NCBI GenBank assembly: GCA_034437555.1
Contig: DAOTTQ010000029.1
Coordinates: forward strand, 124,001 to 188,000
Source of the DNA: JANWYT01 sp034437555
GTDB lineage: Bacteria > Chloroflexota > Anaerolineae > Aggregatilineales > Phototrophicaceae
DNA length: 64,000 nt
Direction of reading: 5' to 3'
The notes beneath the pieces were generated by a model that was given only the letters and a program-made list of their open reading frames with translations, was not told the DNA's origin and did no database searches. Position 1 is the first letter of the stretch, and every line of letters starts with the position of its first letter. Of the stretch, positions 18,482 to 27,130 are shown piece by piece. Position numbers and translations under genes: made by a program.

Positions 18482-19271
18482 CGTTGAAACAAAGTTAAGC
18501 GAGTTTCAAGAAAGAACCGGCGTTGTTTTTAGCCGAAAAGAACTGCTACAGGAGGCTCTTACGCATCGCTCTTTTGTGAACGAAAGTAATGACGTTCCTG
18601 ATAATGAGCGCATGGAGTTTTTGGGCGATGCAGTGCTGGATTACATGGTTGCGGACATGCTATTTCAAAAATTTAGCGCGATTAATGAAGGTGAACTAAC
18701 GCAATTGCGCTCGGCATTGGTGCGTACAGAATCTTTAGCGCAACTTGCCCAAGACATTGAACTTGGCGATTTTTTAATCGTGGGCAAGGGCGAGGAGCAA
18801 ATGGGCGGGCGTAAACGTATTAATATCCTGTGTAGGGGGTTTGAGGCGTTGGTGGGGGCGATCTATTTGGATAAGGGCATGGATGGCGCAAAAGCCTTTA
18901 TGTTGCCACGCCTAGAAGAACTGCTCGCTTATCTGCTTAAAAATGACCTTCATCGTGATGCAAGAAGCCTGTTACAAGAAAAAAGCCAAGCAGAGCTACT
19001 CATTACACCCGTATATCGGCTAAAAGACCCATCTGGCTCTGAACATGACCGCATGTTTAATACGGATGTGGTGATAGGGGATGTGGTCATTGGCTCTGGT
19101 AGTGGCACAAGCAAGCGAGCTGCGGCACAAGTCGCAGCTCGTGATGCCCTTAATAAAGTAGAAGAAGCAAGTGGATGGTCACAGGAGGCTTTGGATTATG
19201 CCGAAGCCCACCGCCCACCCCCCTATATTAAGCCCCAAAAACCCCGCCATGAAAAGAAAGAATCCAAGTAA
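18474..19271 (+). CDS. rnc: Ribonuclease III
   Basis: A 265-residue double-strand RNA endonuclease for rRNA and mRNA processing. The signature NERMEFLGDA is at 44-53 and a C-terminal dsRNA-binding domain spans about 165-235, followed by a Pro/Lys-rich tail. The second catalytic segment reads LCRGFEALVGAIYLD (119-133). The usual form is ADxxEA, so the metal-ligand Asp is replaced by Arg121 while the catalytic Glu124 is kept. Overlaps the fabF end by 8 nt, suggesting coupled translation. Confidence 0.93.
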   Translation: MVDVETKLSEFQERTGVVFSRKELLQEALTHRSFVNESNDVPDNERMEFLGDAVLDYMVADMLFQKFSAINEGELTQLRSALVRTESLAQLAQDIELGDFLIVGKGEEQMGGRKRINILCRGFEALVGAIYLDKGMDGAKAFMLPRLEELLAYLLKNDLHRDARSLLQEKSQAELLITPVYRLKDPSGSEHDRMFNTDVVIGDVVIGSGSGTSKRAAAQVAARDALNKVEEASGWSQEALDYAEAHRPPPYIKPQKPRHEKKESK

Positions 19272-19275
19272 CTGG

Positions 19276-21417
19276 CTAACGAATTTCGATGCCAATAAAT
19301 GCTATACGATGGTCGGATGCGGGGTTGTCTAGGATGACCCCGCGCCCGCTAGAGCGCAAGCTTCCTGCCCAAATCCACAAATAATCAATCCGTGCTTGGC
19401 GGTCTAAGCGAACCAGCGTTGCTGAATCTAAGGGCGTTGTGCCTGCAAAAGGGTCTGTGAAGCCTGTTTGCCGTAATTGGTCTATAAGCTGTGAATCGGG
19501 GATGTTGTGGAATGTACCCCCTAAAATCATCCGCCCTACTTGCCCATTATAGTCACGCTCGATGTGCGTTTCGATGATGCTAAAGATAGTGCTTAGCTGA
19601 GCTTGTTGATTGCGCTCACGATCTTCTATGGTTTCGCCCTCTAAAAGCAGCCCTAATAGGGTGTTGTAGAGCGTAATTGTGCCTTCATCGGGGCGGATTT
19701 GCACGCGCTGTAAGCCCGTTTGTTGGTCTAGACTGGGCAATAGTGCGCCGTCATCAAACACAATCGGTACTTTTGACAAGACTGCTAATCCTAGCAAGCC
19801 TTCGTTGGTGGCATAAAAACGCCTATCCATTTTTAAGCGACGCGCCAGCCATAAGGATTGGTCTACGCCAAAACTGGTTAAACGCCCCCTTTCTACTTCT
19901 TGAAGCAAAACAACATCTGCGCCACTTTGAATGATGCTTTGGGCAATGCCCTCTAGGTTGTAATCATAAAATTCGCTGTAGCCTGCGTGAATGTTGTAAG
20001 TGGCGACGCGCACTTCATCCACGTTAAGCGTGGGAATGACGGCAATCGGTTGGGCATAGTATGCGCCTACGCCCACAAAAACAACCGTAATGAACAGGCT
20101 GGTAAGCGTTTCACGCCATTTTCCCCCCACCCAAGGAATGGCTTGCTTGGACTGTAGCATGGGCAAGACAGCAAAGAAGGATGCAAGCAAAATAATCCCT
20201 AAACCTAATCCTCTAAAACCGCGCAAGAGGGGCGGAATGACGGCGTTTAGTGTGTCTAAGGGGGGGGCGAAGTTACGTACAAAGGCGTAATCATAGGTGA
20301 AGAGGTCAAAAACGATGAACATGCCGAAAAGCAACGCGCCAATGACCACCCATAACCCCGAGAAATTGCGTTCACGCTCGCCTTTAGGGCGTACAAACCA
20401 CCACCACAGTAGGTTCATGCCTAGTTGGGCAAGTGTAAGCGTAAATGCGCCCAATTGAAACTCGAAACCGCCCACCGAAACGCGCTGAATACGCACGCCC
20501 ACAATCATAAGCAATGCCATCAAGATAAGCCAAATCCAACCGCGTGTTTGCGTTTCAAAAGAGGCAATGAGAGCGCGTGCTTGACGGCGCACCCATGGCA
20601 CTAATGGGGCGAGAGTAGCGAGAATAAGCAAGGGAGCAAAGAGAGCATAATCGCCGTTGGTTCGCCCTGTGACGGCGTTGGGGAGTGCGAGCAAGGACAC
20701 CTGTAAAAATAGCAACGCGCCAAAGCCGATGCCACCCCACAGCGTCATAACACCAGAACGTGAGGGTGTGGGTGAGTCTTTGGGTGTGCTTTGTAGCCAG
20801 CGCCCTAACAGATAGAAAATAACCATCGCAATGGATAACCCAATTTGGATGGATAAATAGTCAATATACAACCCACTTTGTAGGTCTAGGTAGTTGGCAG
20901 AGAGTGAAGGGTCTTGGGTATTGCCGATGCTACGGATAACTTGGTCGAGGGCAAAGCCTAGCACAAAGAAATAAGGGAACAGGTGTCCGCGTTGCATCAC
21001 CAATAAAATAATGCACATGATGCCTCCCATAACCACCCATTGAGAGGCAATGACGGCATTGATGGGTGCATCGGGAAGAAGCATCAGCACACGCGACACC
21101 GCCATTAGAATGACGACGACAAAAGGCATAAAACGCAATCGCCCTAAAATAAGCAACAGTAGGGGAACTGCCAATACAACGCCCAAAAAGGTGAGTTCGG
21201 AGCTAATAGCTTGGGGTGTGACTAGCCCTAATGTGTTGGGGGGAACGAGTGCTTCTGGAAACGAACTATAGACCGATGCGCTGGAGGTACGACTATAAAG
21301 CGCACCCACTAAGAAGCGTAAGGCTTGAACAAAGAATAATCCACTTAGGGCAACTTCGATGATGCTGAAGGTGTTTGTGCCAAATAGTGCGCTTAACCGA
21401 CTTTTCATAAGGCTCAT
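19276..21417 (-). CDS. Polytopic membrane protein with C-terminal EEP-fold domain
   Basis: A 713-residue protein. Residues 1-440 contain roughly ten or more hydrophobic segments. Residues about 460-713 follow the endonuclease/exonuclease/phosphatase fold: VATYNIHAGYSE, LLQEVERG (metal Glu), IDYLWIW and SDHRIAFIGIEIR. The central catalytic motif normally reads GDFN; here it is GGTFHNIP (near 19508-19525), so both the Asp and the Asn are lost. The overall plan recalls Cwh43-like membrane proteins with an EEP domain, but the family link is only by layout. The domain may bind rather than cleave. Convergent with rnc, with a 4-nt gap. Confidence 0.75.
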   Translation of the reverse strand: MSLMKSRLSALFGTNTFSIIEVALSGLFFVQALRFLVGALYSRTSSASVYSSFPEALVPPNTLGLVTPQAISSELTFLGVVLAVPLLLLILGRLRFMPFVVVILMAVSRVLMLLPDAPINAVIASQWVVMGGIMCIILLVMQRGHLFPYFFVLGFALDQVIRSIGNTQDPSLSANYLDLQSGLYIDYLSIQIGLSIAMVIFYLLGRWLQSTPKDSPTPSRSGVMTLWGGIGFGALLFLQVSLLALPNAVTGRTNGDYALFAPLLILATLAPLVPWVRRQARALIASFETQTRGWIWLILMALLMIVGVRIQRVSVGGFEFQLGAFTLTLAQLGMNLLWWWFVRPKGERERNFSGLWVVIGALLFGMFIVFDLFTYDYAFVRNFAPPLDTLNAVIPPLLRGFRGLGLGIILLASFFAVLPMLQSKQAIPWVGGKWRETLTSLFITVVFVGVGAYYAQPIAVIPTLNVDEVRVATYNIHAGYSEFYDYNLEGIAQSIIQSGADVVLLQEVERGRLTSFGVDQSLWLARRLKMDRRFYATNEGLLGLAVLSKVPIVFDDGALLPSLDQQTGLQRVQIRPDEGTITLYNTLLGLLLEGETIEDRERNQQAQLSTIFSIIETHIERDYNGQVGRMILGGTFHNIPDSQLIDQLRQTGFTDPFAGTTPLDSATLVRLDRQARIDYLWIWAGSLRSSGRGVILDNPASDHRIAFIGIEIR

Positions 21418-21465
21418 CCGTCAATTGGTTATAGTAGTACTTGTGTGAAAACGTTGTAATGATGA

Positions 21466-21471
21466 TATAAT
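21466..21471 (+). promoter_or_regulatory. Possible -10 box for the amidohydrolase-CYTH gene
   Basis: TATAAT, 39 nt before the ATG at 21511. The best -35-like hexamer (TTGTGT) is 19 nt upstream, a poor match and long spacer, so confidence is low. Confidence 0.4.
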
Positions 21472-21510
21472 TCCCCAAGTTTAGCACATTAGCAACCTAG
21501 AGAATGGGGA

Positions 21511-23499
21511 ATGCTCTTGAAAAAAGCAGACGTGATTCTAAGTGGTGGCACTATCGTCACAATGAACGACGATATGACGGTCATTTACGATGGCGCACTG
21601 GCGATTGCCAAAGAGAAAATTGTGGCAATTGGAACGCGACAAGAGATACTAGCAGAGTATGCTAGCGATGATGTTGTGGACTGCACAGGACAGTACGTCC
21701 TGCCAGGCTTAATTAACGCACACACGCACGTTCCGATGACGCTGCTTCGCGGCATGGCGGATGATTTGCGCCTGGACGTGTGGCTGATGGGGTACATCAT
21801 GCCTGTGGAACGTGAATTTGTAAAACCCGCATTTTGCCGTTTGGGGACGTTGTTGGCGTGCGCCGAGATGATACGCGGGGGTGTAACGACCTTCTGTGAC
21901 ATGTATTATTTTGAAGGCGAGATTGCGAAAGCCACCGCCGAGGCGGGCTTGAGAGCCATGTTGTGTCAATCTATCCTCAAGTTTCCCGTGCCTGACGCGG
22001 AATCTTATGAAGAAAGCCTTGAGCTAACACGCGCGTTTATGCAAGAGTGGCGCAATCACCCCCTTATTAAGCCCACCATTGCGCCCCACGCGCCTTACTC
22101 TAATACCCAAGAAACACTGCGAAAGTCTAGGGACTTAGCAATGGAGTTTGGTATGCCCTTGGTGATTCACATTGCCGAAACAAGCCGTGAACAGGACGAC
22201 AGCATCGCCGAATATGGCAAAAGTGTTGTGCCTTGGGTAAAAGATACGGGCTTATTGGATGTGGACGGCGTGCTAATGGCGCACTGTGTGCATGTAGATG
22301 AACACGAAATGCGCATTATGCAAAAGCATGATGTGAGTGTGGCACATTGCCCTTCGGCAAATTTGAAGCTATCAAGCGGCATCGCGCCCATTTCACAAAT
22401 GTTGAGTATGGGCATTAACGTCGCCATTGGAACAGATGGGCCCGCCAGCAACAATGACCTTGACATGTTTGAGGAAATGCGTTTGGCGGCACTTTTGGCA
22501 AAGGTCACGCCTCCAGACCCTACAGCACTACCCGCGAAAACTGCGCTAAAGATGGCAACCCGTAATGGGGCGCGTGCGCTACGGATGGAGCATCAAACAG
22601 GCAGTTTAGAAGTGGGAAAACTGGCTGACGTGATTGTTGTAAATGCCGACCCGCTGCATAATTCGCCCCATTTCGACTTTAATCCTGATGCGGTGTACTC
22701 GCAAGTGGTGTATGCGTCCAAGAGTAGCGATGTTCGGCATACGATATGTCATGGCAAGTGGCTGATGCGTGATCGTGAATTGCTTACTGTGGATGAAAAC
22801 GCCATTCGTAAAGAGGCAAAAACCTATGCTAAAAGCGTGGGAGAGTTCTTGTCTGTTCGTGAAAGTGACCCTCTGAGCAAGCTAATTGCGGTTGCCATTG
22901 GTGTAGAACGGGGTGAGAGCTTTGAGGTGCAGGTAAAAGCGCAGTTGGATGACCCAAATAGCATCGAAGAGCTATTAAGCCATCATGATATTGAGGTACT
23001 GCGTGCCACCCACTATCGCCAATACGACACTTACTTCTTGTTTGATGACCCCTCTATGGGGCGTGTGCGTTATCGTGAAGATGACCGCATAGACGCAAAA
23101 GGGGATGTTGAGGGCGTGCGGATGCGCCTAACGTATACGGGAACCGAGAAGGAACGTGCCTTTGATGACGCTGTATTGTTGTCGCGCTCACGGTTCATTG
23201 CGCCTGCAAATCAACCTTTGCGCTTTTATCAGGAATACTTTCAGCCTAAAGAGCAAAAGACCCTAGAGAAAGAGCGTCGTCGCTGGCGTATTTCTTATAA
23301 AGGGGTGCTGTTCTTTGTGAACCTAGACCGATTGATTAAACCCTTGTTGCCAAACTGGTACATTGAGCTAAAGTCACGCACGTGGTCTTTGAAGGATGCC
23401 GAAGCAAAAGCGGAACTGATTGGGGAGATGCTGACAATTTTGGGCGTAGACCGTTCCAAAGCTGTTGAGCAAGATTACCTTGAGATGGAAAAACAATAG
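21511..23499 (+). CDS. Amidohydrolase (nucleoside-deaminase-like) fused to a CYTH domain
   Basis: A 662-residue two-domain protein. Residues 1-430 match the MtaD/SsnA/guanine-deaminase branch of amidohydrolases: His71/His73 (INAHTHVPMT), His220 and Glu223 (VIHIAETS), Asp309 (IGTDGPASNN), and the C-terminal beta-sandwich LEVGKLADVIVV. Typical reactions are deamination of methylthioadenosine or S-adenosylhomocysteine. Residues about 455-655 look like a CYTH domain, the fold of triphosphatases and class IV adenylate cyclases: FEVQVK (472-476 as E-x-Q-x-K, usually E-x-E-x-K), YDTYF, RVRYR (518-522) and YIELKSRTWS with Glu619. Both assignments are from motifs; the substrate of either half is unknown. 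A short GGGGA precedes the ATG. Confidence 0.82.
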   Translation: MLLKKADVILSGGTIVTMNDDMTVIYDGALAIAKEKIVAIGTRQEILAEYASDDVVDCTGQYVLPGLINAHTHVPMTLLRGMADDLRLDVWLMGYIMPVEREFVKPAFCRLGTLLACAEMIRGGVTTFCDMYYFEGEIAKATAEAGLRAMLCQSILKFPVPDAESYEESLELTRAFMQEWRNHPLIKPTIAPHAPYSNTQETLRKSRDLAMEFGMPLVIHIAETSREQDDSIAEYGKSVVPWVKDTGLLDVDGVLMAHCVHVDEHEMRIMQKHDVSVAHCPSANLKLSSGIAPISQMLSMGINVAIGTDGPASNNDLDMFEEMRLAALLAKVTPPDPTALPAKTALKMATRNGARALRMEHQTGSLEVGKLADVIVVNADPLHNSPHFDFNPDAVYSQVVYASKSSDVRHTICHGKWLMRDRELLTVDENAIRKEAKTYAKSVGEFLSVRESDPLSKLIAVAIGVERGESFEVQVKAQLDDPNSIEELLSHHDIEVLRATHYRQYDTYFLFDDPSMGRVRYREDDRIDAKGDVEGVRMRLTYTGTEKERAFDDAVLLSRSRFIAPANQPLRFYQEYFQPKEQKTLEKERRRWRISYKGVLFFVNLDRLIKPLLPNWYIELKSRTWSLKDAEAKAELIGEMLTILGVDRSKAVEQDYLEMEKQ

Positions 23500-23506
23500 A
23501 AACAGC

Positions 23507-23539
23507 GGGGCGATACTTAAAAAAAGTATCGCCCTTTTT
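23507..23539 (+). terminator. Rho-independent terminator after the amidohydrolase-CYTH gene
   Basis: GGGCGATACTT and AAGTATCGCCC form an 11-bp stem around a short A-rich loop, followed by TTTTT. Confidence 0.9.
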
Positions 23540-23552
23540 GATTAGTTAAATC

Positions 23553-25652
23553 CTATTCTGCGTTATTACCAAAGCAACGGTCACAAATGCGGAAGCGGTG
23601 TTGTGGGGGCAACGGACGACCACACTCGCGGCATCGCCTTTGCATCTTTAGTTTTTGAACAAGCGCATCGTCAATGCGAATTGACCATTGGTTACGTAGG
23701 GCGCGAACCGTGTTTTGTTCGGGCGCGAAGGGTGCGAATTCTTCACGCCTGCCTAGCCATAAGTAAATATCCGCGCAAGTTACCGATTGCTCGGTGGTTT
23801 CTAGGTCTTCGCTGGCTTCTATGGTAACGGGTGGGAAGTTTGGTAGGGGCATTCTAAACTGGCTGATGATGGCTGTGGCACAATCGCGCCAATACGCCCG
23901 TGAATGCTTGTTTGTGGGGGCGTTGACGAGCCTCATAGCTGTTTCGATGCCTAAGTGGTTTACTTCTTTTTCTGAGAGCATCTTGGCAAGCTCAATGCGC
24001 TCGCTCATGTCGGCGGTGCGAATGATGTAACGCAACGATTCGGGAATGGACTGTAACTCTGACCATTGAAGCAATTGCTGTGCAAGTGTGCCAGGAATTA
24101 GCGCGAGGTCATCCACTGTTGGGGCAACTCGCGCATACTGTAATTCGTCAGGGGGTGTATAAAACAACTTGCTGATGAGGCGCAGATTGCGCTTGTTTAG
24201 CGTTCCCACTTCCCCCCATTGGGCAAAGCCGTAACGCCCGGCGCGCCCCCCAATTTGTTGAATTTCTGGGGGGGTGAGCAGGCGTACATCACGCCCATCA
24301 AATTTCTCTATTTCATGAAAGCACACAAAATCGGCGGGCAAGTTTAGCCCCATGCCTACGGCATCGGTGGCAACACACACATCTGTTTCGCCATTGGCAA
24401 AGCGGTCTGATTGTTTACGGCGTACTTCGGGGGGTAAGCTGCCATAGATAATGCTGACATTGCGCCCAAAGTCCTCTAATACCATCTTAAGGTCTAGCAC
24501 GCTTTGCCGTGAAAATGCCACCAAAATAGTCTTTGGGGGCAAGTGCTGTAATGACCAGGCTTGGTCAGCGATGCGAATTGGGGTTAGGCGTTCATGCTCA
24601 ATGATTTCAATTTCAATAGCAGCTTCTTCTGCAAGGCTTTCGATGAGTGACTGGGCATAAACGGGCGAGATGATATGAATTTCTGGTGATTGTGTTTCCA
24701 TGAGGGCGCGTGTCCATGCCCAACCTCTATCTGCATCCGCCAGCATTTGCGCTTCGTCAATAATCACACAGTCACCACTGCGTCGAGGGTTAAACATTTC
24801 AATGGTGGCGGCGGTAATGCGTGCGCCATCCATCGGGATATATTCCTCACCTGTCAGCAGGTTACAGGGTGTGCCACGTGCGTTAAGGCGTTCAAAAATC
24901 TCAAAGGCTAAGAGGCGCAAGGGCGCAAGATACCACCCTGTGCCTGCTTGTTCTAGGGCATTAAGGGCATCGTGGGTTTTACCACTGTTGGGGGGGCCCA
25001 CATGCAGATAAATAACTTGATTTTCGCGTCCTTCATGTCGCCATGTTGGGAAGGATTCTACGAGTTGTTGGCGAAGTTGTTGACGGCGCATTTCTTCTAG
25101 ACGGCGTGTTTCGCGTTGGCGATTTTTGCGATCATTTTGTTTTTGGCGTAGTAGGGTGCGCTTTTGTTCTTTGCTTTTGTGGACGAGCTGTCTAAATTCA
25201 CGGAGCGTACTGGGTAAATCCCAAATTCCTCTGATTTCTTGCCATTCGGGCTTAGGGCTGTTAATGCCACTGGCTTTGAGGCGTTGGCGAATATCTGCCA
25301 TGTCTGTGAGGTAGATAACGGCAATATCGTCTAAAAAGACACGCTCATGGGCGTGAATTCTTTCTAGGATGTCGCTGTTCATCAGCGCAGTTTCAACCTG
25401 TTGTGCAGGAACGCGAATTTGTTTTTCGGGGTCGATAAAGGTACTTAAAATACCTTCTTCAACGGCTACATCTAGCGATGATTTGCGAATACCTAGCAGG
25501 TTAAGGGCGGCGTTAAATGTGTAGGAACGCGCTACTACTTTGTCGCGTAGAGTGGTTTCTTTTCGAGATGCACCCTTGCGAAGGTAGTCACCACAATGGT
25601 CTAGGGATTCTTGCCAAAGCTCATCGGGGATTGGGATAATGGGTGTGTTCAT
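23553..25652 (-). CDS. SUV3-like superfamily 2 RNA helicase
   Basis: A 699-residue protein resembling the mitochondrial RNA-degradation helicase SUV3. Order: an N-terminal helical, HTH-like region (about 40-130), a very charged Lys/Arg/Gln segment (about 150-195), and a helicase core. The core has Walker A GPPNSGKT (219-226), Walker B IIDEAQML (297-304), and motif VI QIGGRAGRYG. A C-terminal helical part follows, then a zinc-ribbon-like end with Cys674, Cys677, Cys690 and Cys693. It probably unwinds RNA in mRNA turnover. The gene lies 34 nt downstream of the FHA regulator and could be co-transcribed. The zinc ribbon is not part of the SUV3 layout I know. Confidence 0.85.
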   Translation of the reverse strand: MNTPIIPIPDELWQESLDHCGDYLRKGASRKETTLRDKVVARSYTFNAALNLLGIRKSSLDVAVEEGILSTFIDPEKQIRVPAQQVETALMNSDILERIHAHERVFLDDIAVIYLTDMADIRQRLKASGINSPKPEWQEIRGIWDLPSTLREFRQLVHKSKEQKRTLLRQKQNDRKNRQRETRRLEEMRRQQLRQQLVESFPTWRHEGRENQVIYLHVGPPNSGKTHDALNALEQAGTGWYLAPLRLLAFEIFERLNARGTPCNLLTGEEYIPMDGARITAATIEMFNPRRSGDCVIIDEAQMLADADRGWAWTRALMETQSPEIHIISPVYAQSLIESLAEEAAIEIEIIEHERLTPIRIADQAWSLQHLPPKTILVAFSRQSVLDLKMVLEDFGRNVSIIYGSLPPEVRRKQSDRFANGETDVCVATDAVGMGLNLPADFVCFHEIEKFDGRDVRLLTPPEIQQIGGRAGRYGFAQWGEVGTLNKRNLRLISKLFYTPPDELQYARVAPTVDDLALIPGTLAQQLLQWSELQSIPESLRYIIRTADMSERIELAKMLSEKEVNHLGIETAMRLVNAPTNKHSRAYWRDCATAIISQFRMPLPNFPPVTIEASEDLETTEQSVTCADIYLWLGRREEFAPFAPEQNTVRALRNQWSIRIDDALVQKLKMQRRCRECGRPLPPQHRFRICDRCFGNNAE

Positions 25653-25686
25653 AATGCCTTTTCAGTAACGTGAACGGTGGTCAAAT

Positions 25687-26361
25687 TTAGGTAATTGGGT
25701 TATCTAGGCGGAAGCCGTGTCCGCGTACTGTAACGATGTATTGATAGTTATTATCAGCTTCGGCAAGGCGGTCACGTAGGCGGCGCACAAGCGCATCAAT
25801 GGCTTGTTCGCTTACGCCTTCGCCCATTGCTTCGGGCCAAACGATGTCAATGACTTCTTCACGGGTACAAATGCGCCCTAAACTGGTGTAAAGAAGCTCG
25901 AGGAGTCGGTATTGTGGCAGGCTAAGGGGCGGGTCTAGTTCTACACCATTGACAAAGACGCGCCGAGACTCAATATCCATACGTAATCTGCCCCCGCCGT
26001 GTGTAGAGGGAATCACATCGGGCAGGTCTTGGGTAACAGGGGCGGTAATGCCCGACCCAATGAACTTAAGACGTACAGAAAGGGCGACATGAACCTCATC
26101 ACCATCTGATAGCTGGCGTGTACCTTCTAGGCGATTGCCGTTTAGCCAAGTGCCATTTTTGCTTTCTAGGTCTTCAATGATGTATTTGTCGGAGCTGACG
26201 CGATGAAAAATGATGTGCTGGCGAGAAATTTGGCGTTGTGGAATGACAATATCACAGGTATCTTCGCGCCCTAGTACCATTTTCTCGCGGTCTAGTACCC
26301 AGTGTTTTGCGGCTAATTCGCCATCTAAAATGACGAGCATCGGGAATTCAGTTTGAGACAT
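25687..26361 (-). CDS. FHA domain protein with OmpR-type winged helix
   Basis: A 224-residue protein. The N-terminal forkhead-associated domain (about 20-105) keeps the phosphothreonine-binding features: LGREDTCDIVI, ISRQHIIF and SKNGTWLNG. The C-terminal winged helix (about 130-222) is of the response-regulator output type (FVNGVELDPPLSLPQYRLLE, RLRDRLAEAD, IVTVRGHGFRL). It therefore looks like a transcription factor switched by binding a phosphothreonine peptide, made by a Ser/Thr kinase, rather than by receiver phosphorylation. No such kinase is in the window. Confidence 0.88.
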   Translation of the reverse strand: MSQTEFPMLVILDGELAAKHWVLDREKMVLGREDTCDIVIPQRQISRQHIIFHRVSSDKYIIEDLESKNGTWLNGNRLEGTRQLSDGDEVHVALSVRLKFIGSGITAPVTQDLPDVIPSTHGGGRLRMDIESRRVFVNGVELDPPLSLPQYRLLELLYTSLGRICTREEVIDIVWPEAMGEGVSEQAIDALVRRLRDRLAEADNNYQYIVTVRGHGFRLDNPIT

Positions 26362-26414
26362 TCACACACGACCTTTCTTTATTGCCATTGAATTCATCAG
26401 AGCTTTATTGCTTT

Positions 26415-26420
26415 ATTATA
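26415..26420 (-). promoter_or_regulatory. Possible -10 box for the FHA regulator-helicase unit
   Basis: TATAAT on the minus strand, about 54 nt from the FHA gene start. Upstream of it only a 3-of-6 match (GCTACA) is present at 18 nt. Confidence 0.4.
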
Positions 26421-26429
26421 GCGATGTTT

Positions 26430-27125
26430 CTATTGTGCTGTAGCGTTGAAGACCTGATTTAAGATAGGGACAGGCTCGGAAACGAGGAAACCGCCATCAA
26501 TTAGGGCTAAACCGTGGTCGGGATAGAGACCGCCCGCAATGACACCCACCGTATTGATGCGATAGTAGGCTTGCACGGTAGCACTGCCAGAAAGCAAGGT
26601 TGCATCAAGGCTGTTGCGCGGAATTTCGATGCGATGCACACAACGTTGACGGGGGCCCAAAATACGAATACTGCCGTCGTTAATGACCCCACCTGCCGTT
26701 TGGCGTATGTTGGGGAGTGTTACACTGCTATTTGGTGTAAAAATTAGCCCAAAGCCACTGCTTACGCCATCATCTCCAACAATAACTTGTCGCTCATCAA
26801 ACACTACAGGCACACTACCAATCGTTTCGTTTTCAATGGTTATGCGAATGATGAGGATGCCGTTGGGGTCTGTGGGAATGGTGGTGCTATTTACCCTAAG
26901 GCTAATGGGGTTGCGTGTGGCACGCCCGATGAGCGACTGATGATTGCCTCTGTCTTCTGCTTGGCGCAGGCGCGTGCAGGGAATACCCTCATCTACAAAG
27001 GTAAAAGTGCGCGAGAGAAAGCTGGGTAACACATTGGGCCCAATAAATACCAATAACATCACCAAGAGAATGATGCCAATAACCGTATTTGAACTGTCGC
27101 CATCACGTCTTAAAAAGTCGAGCAA
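26430..27125 (-). CDS. Single-pass membrane protein of unknown function
   Basis: About 231 residues if it starts at the TTG at 27125. AAAGGAG, which overlaps the miaA stop, is 8 nt upstream of this codon. A longer frame starts at another TTG (27146) but would contain that Shine-Dalgarno. One hydrophobic helix near the N-terminus (VIGIILLVMLLVFIGPNVL) is followed by a largely beta-stranded extracytoplasmic part with two Cys (CTRLRQ and RQRCVHRI) that could form a disulfide. No family is recognised. Follows miaA closely, so probably in the yraN-miaA operon. Confidence 0.65.
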   Translation of the reverse strand: MLDFLRRDGDSSNTVIGIILLVMLLVFIGPNVLPSFLSRTFTFVDEGIPCTRLRQAEDRGNHQSLIGRATRNPISLRVNSTTIPTDPNGILIIRITIENETIGSVPVVFDERQVIVGDDGVSSGFGLIFTPNSSVTLPNIRQTAGGVINDGSIRILGPRQRCVHRIEIPRNSLDATLLSGSATVQAYYRINTVGVIAGGLYPDHGLALIDGGFLVSEPVPILNQVFNATAQ

Positions 27126-27130
27126 CGCAT

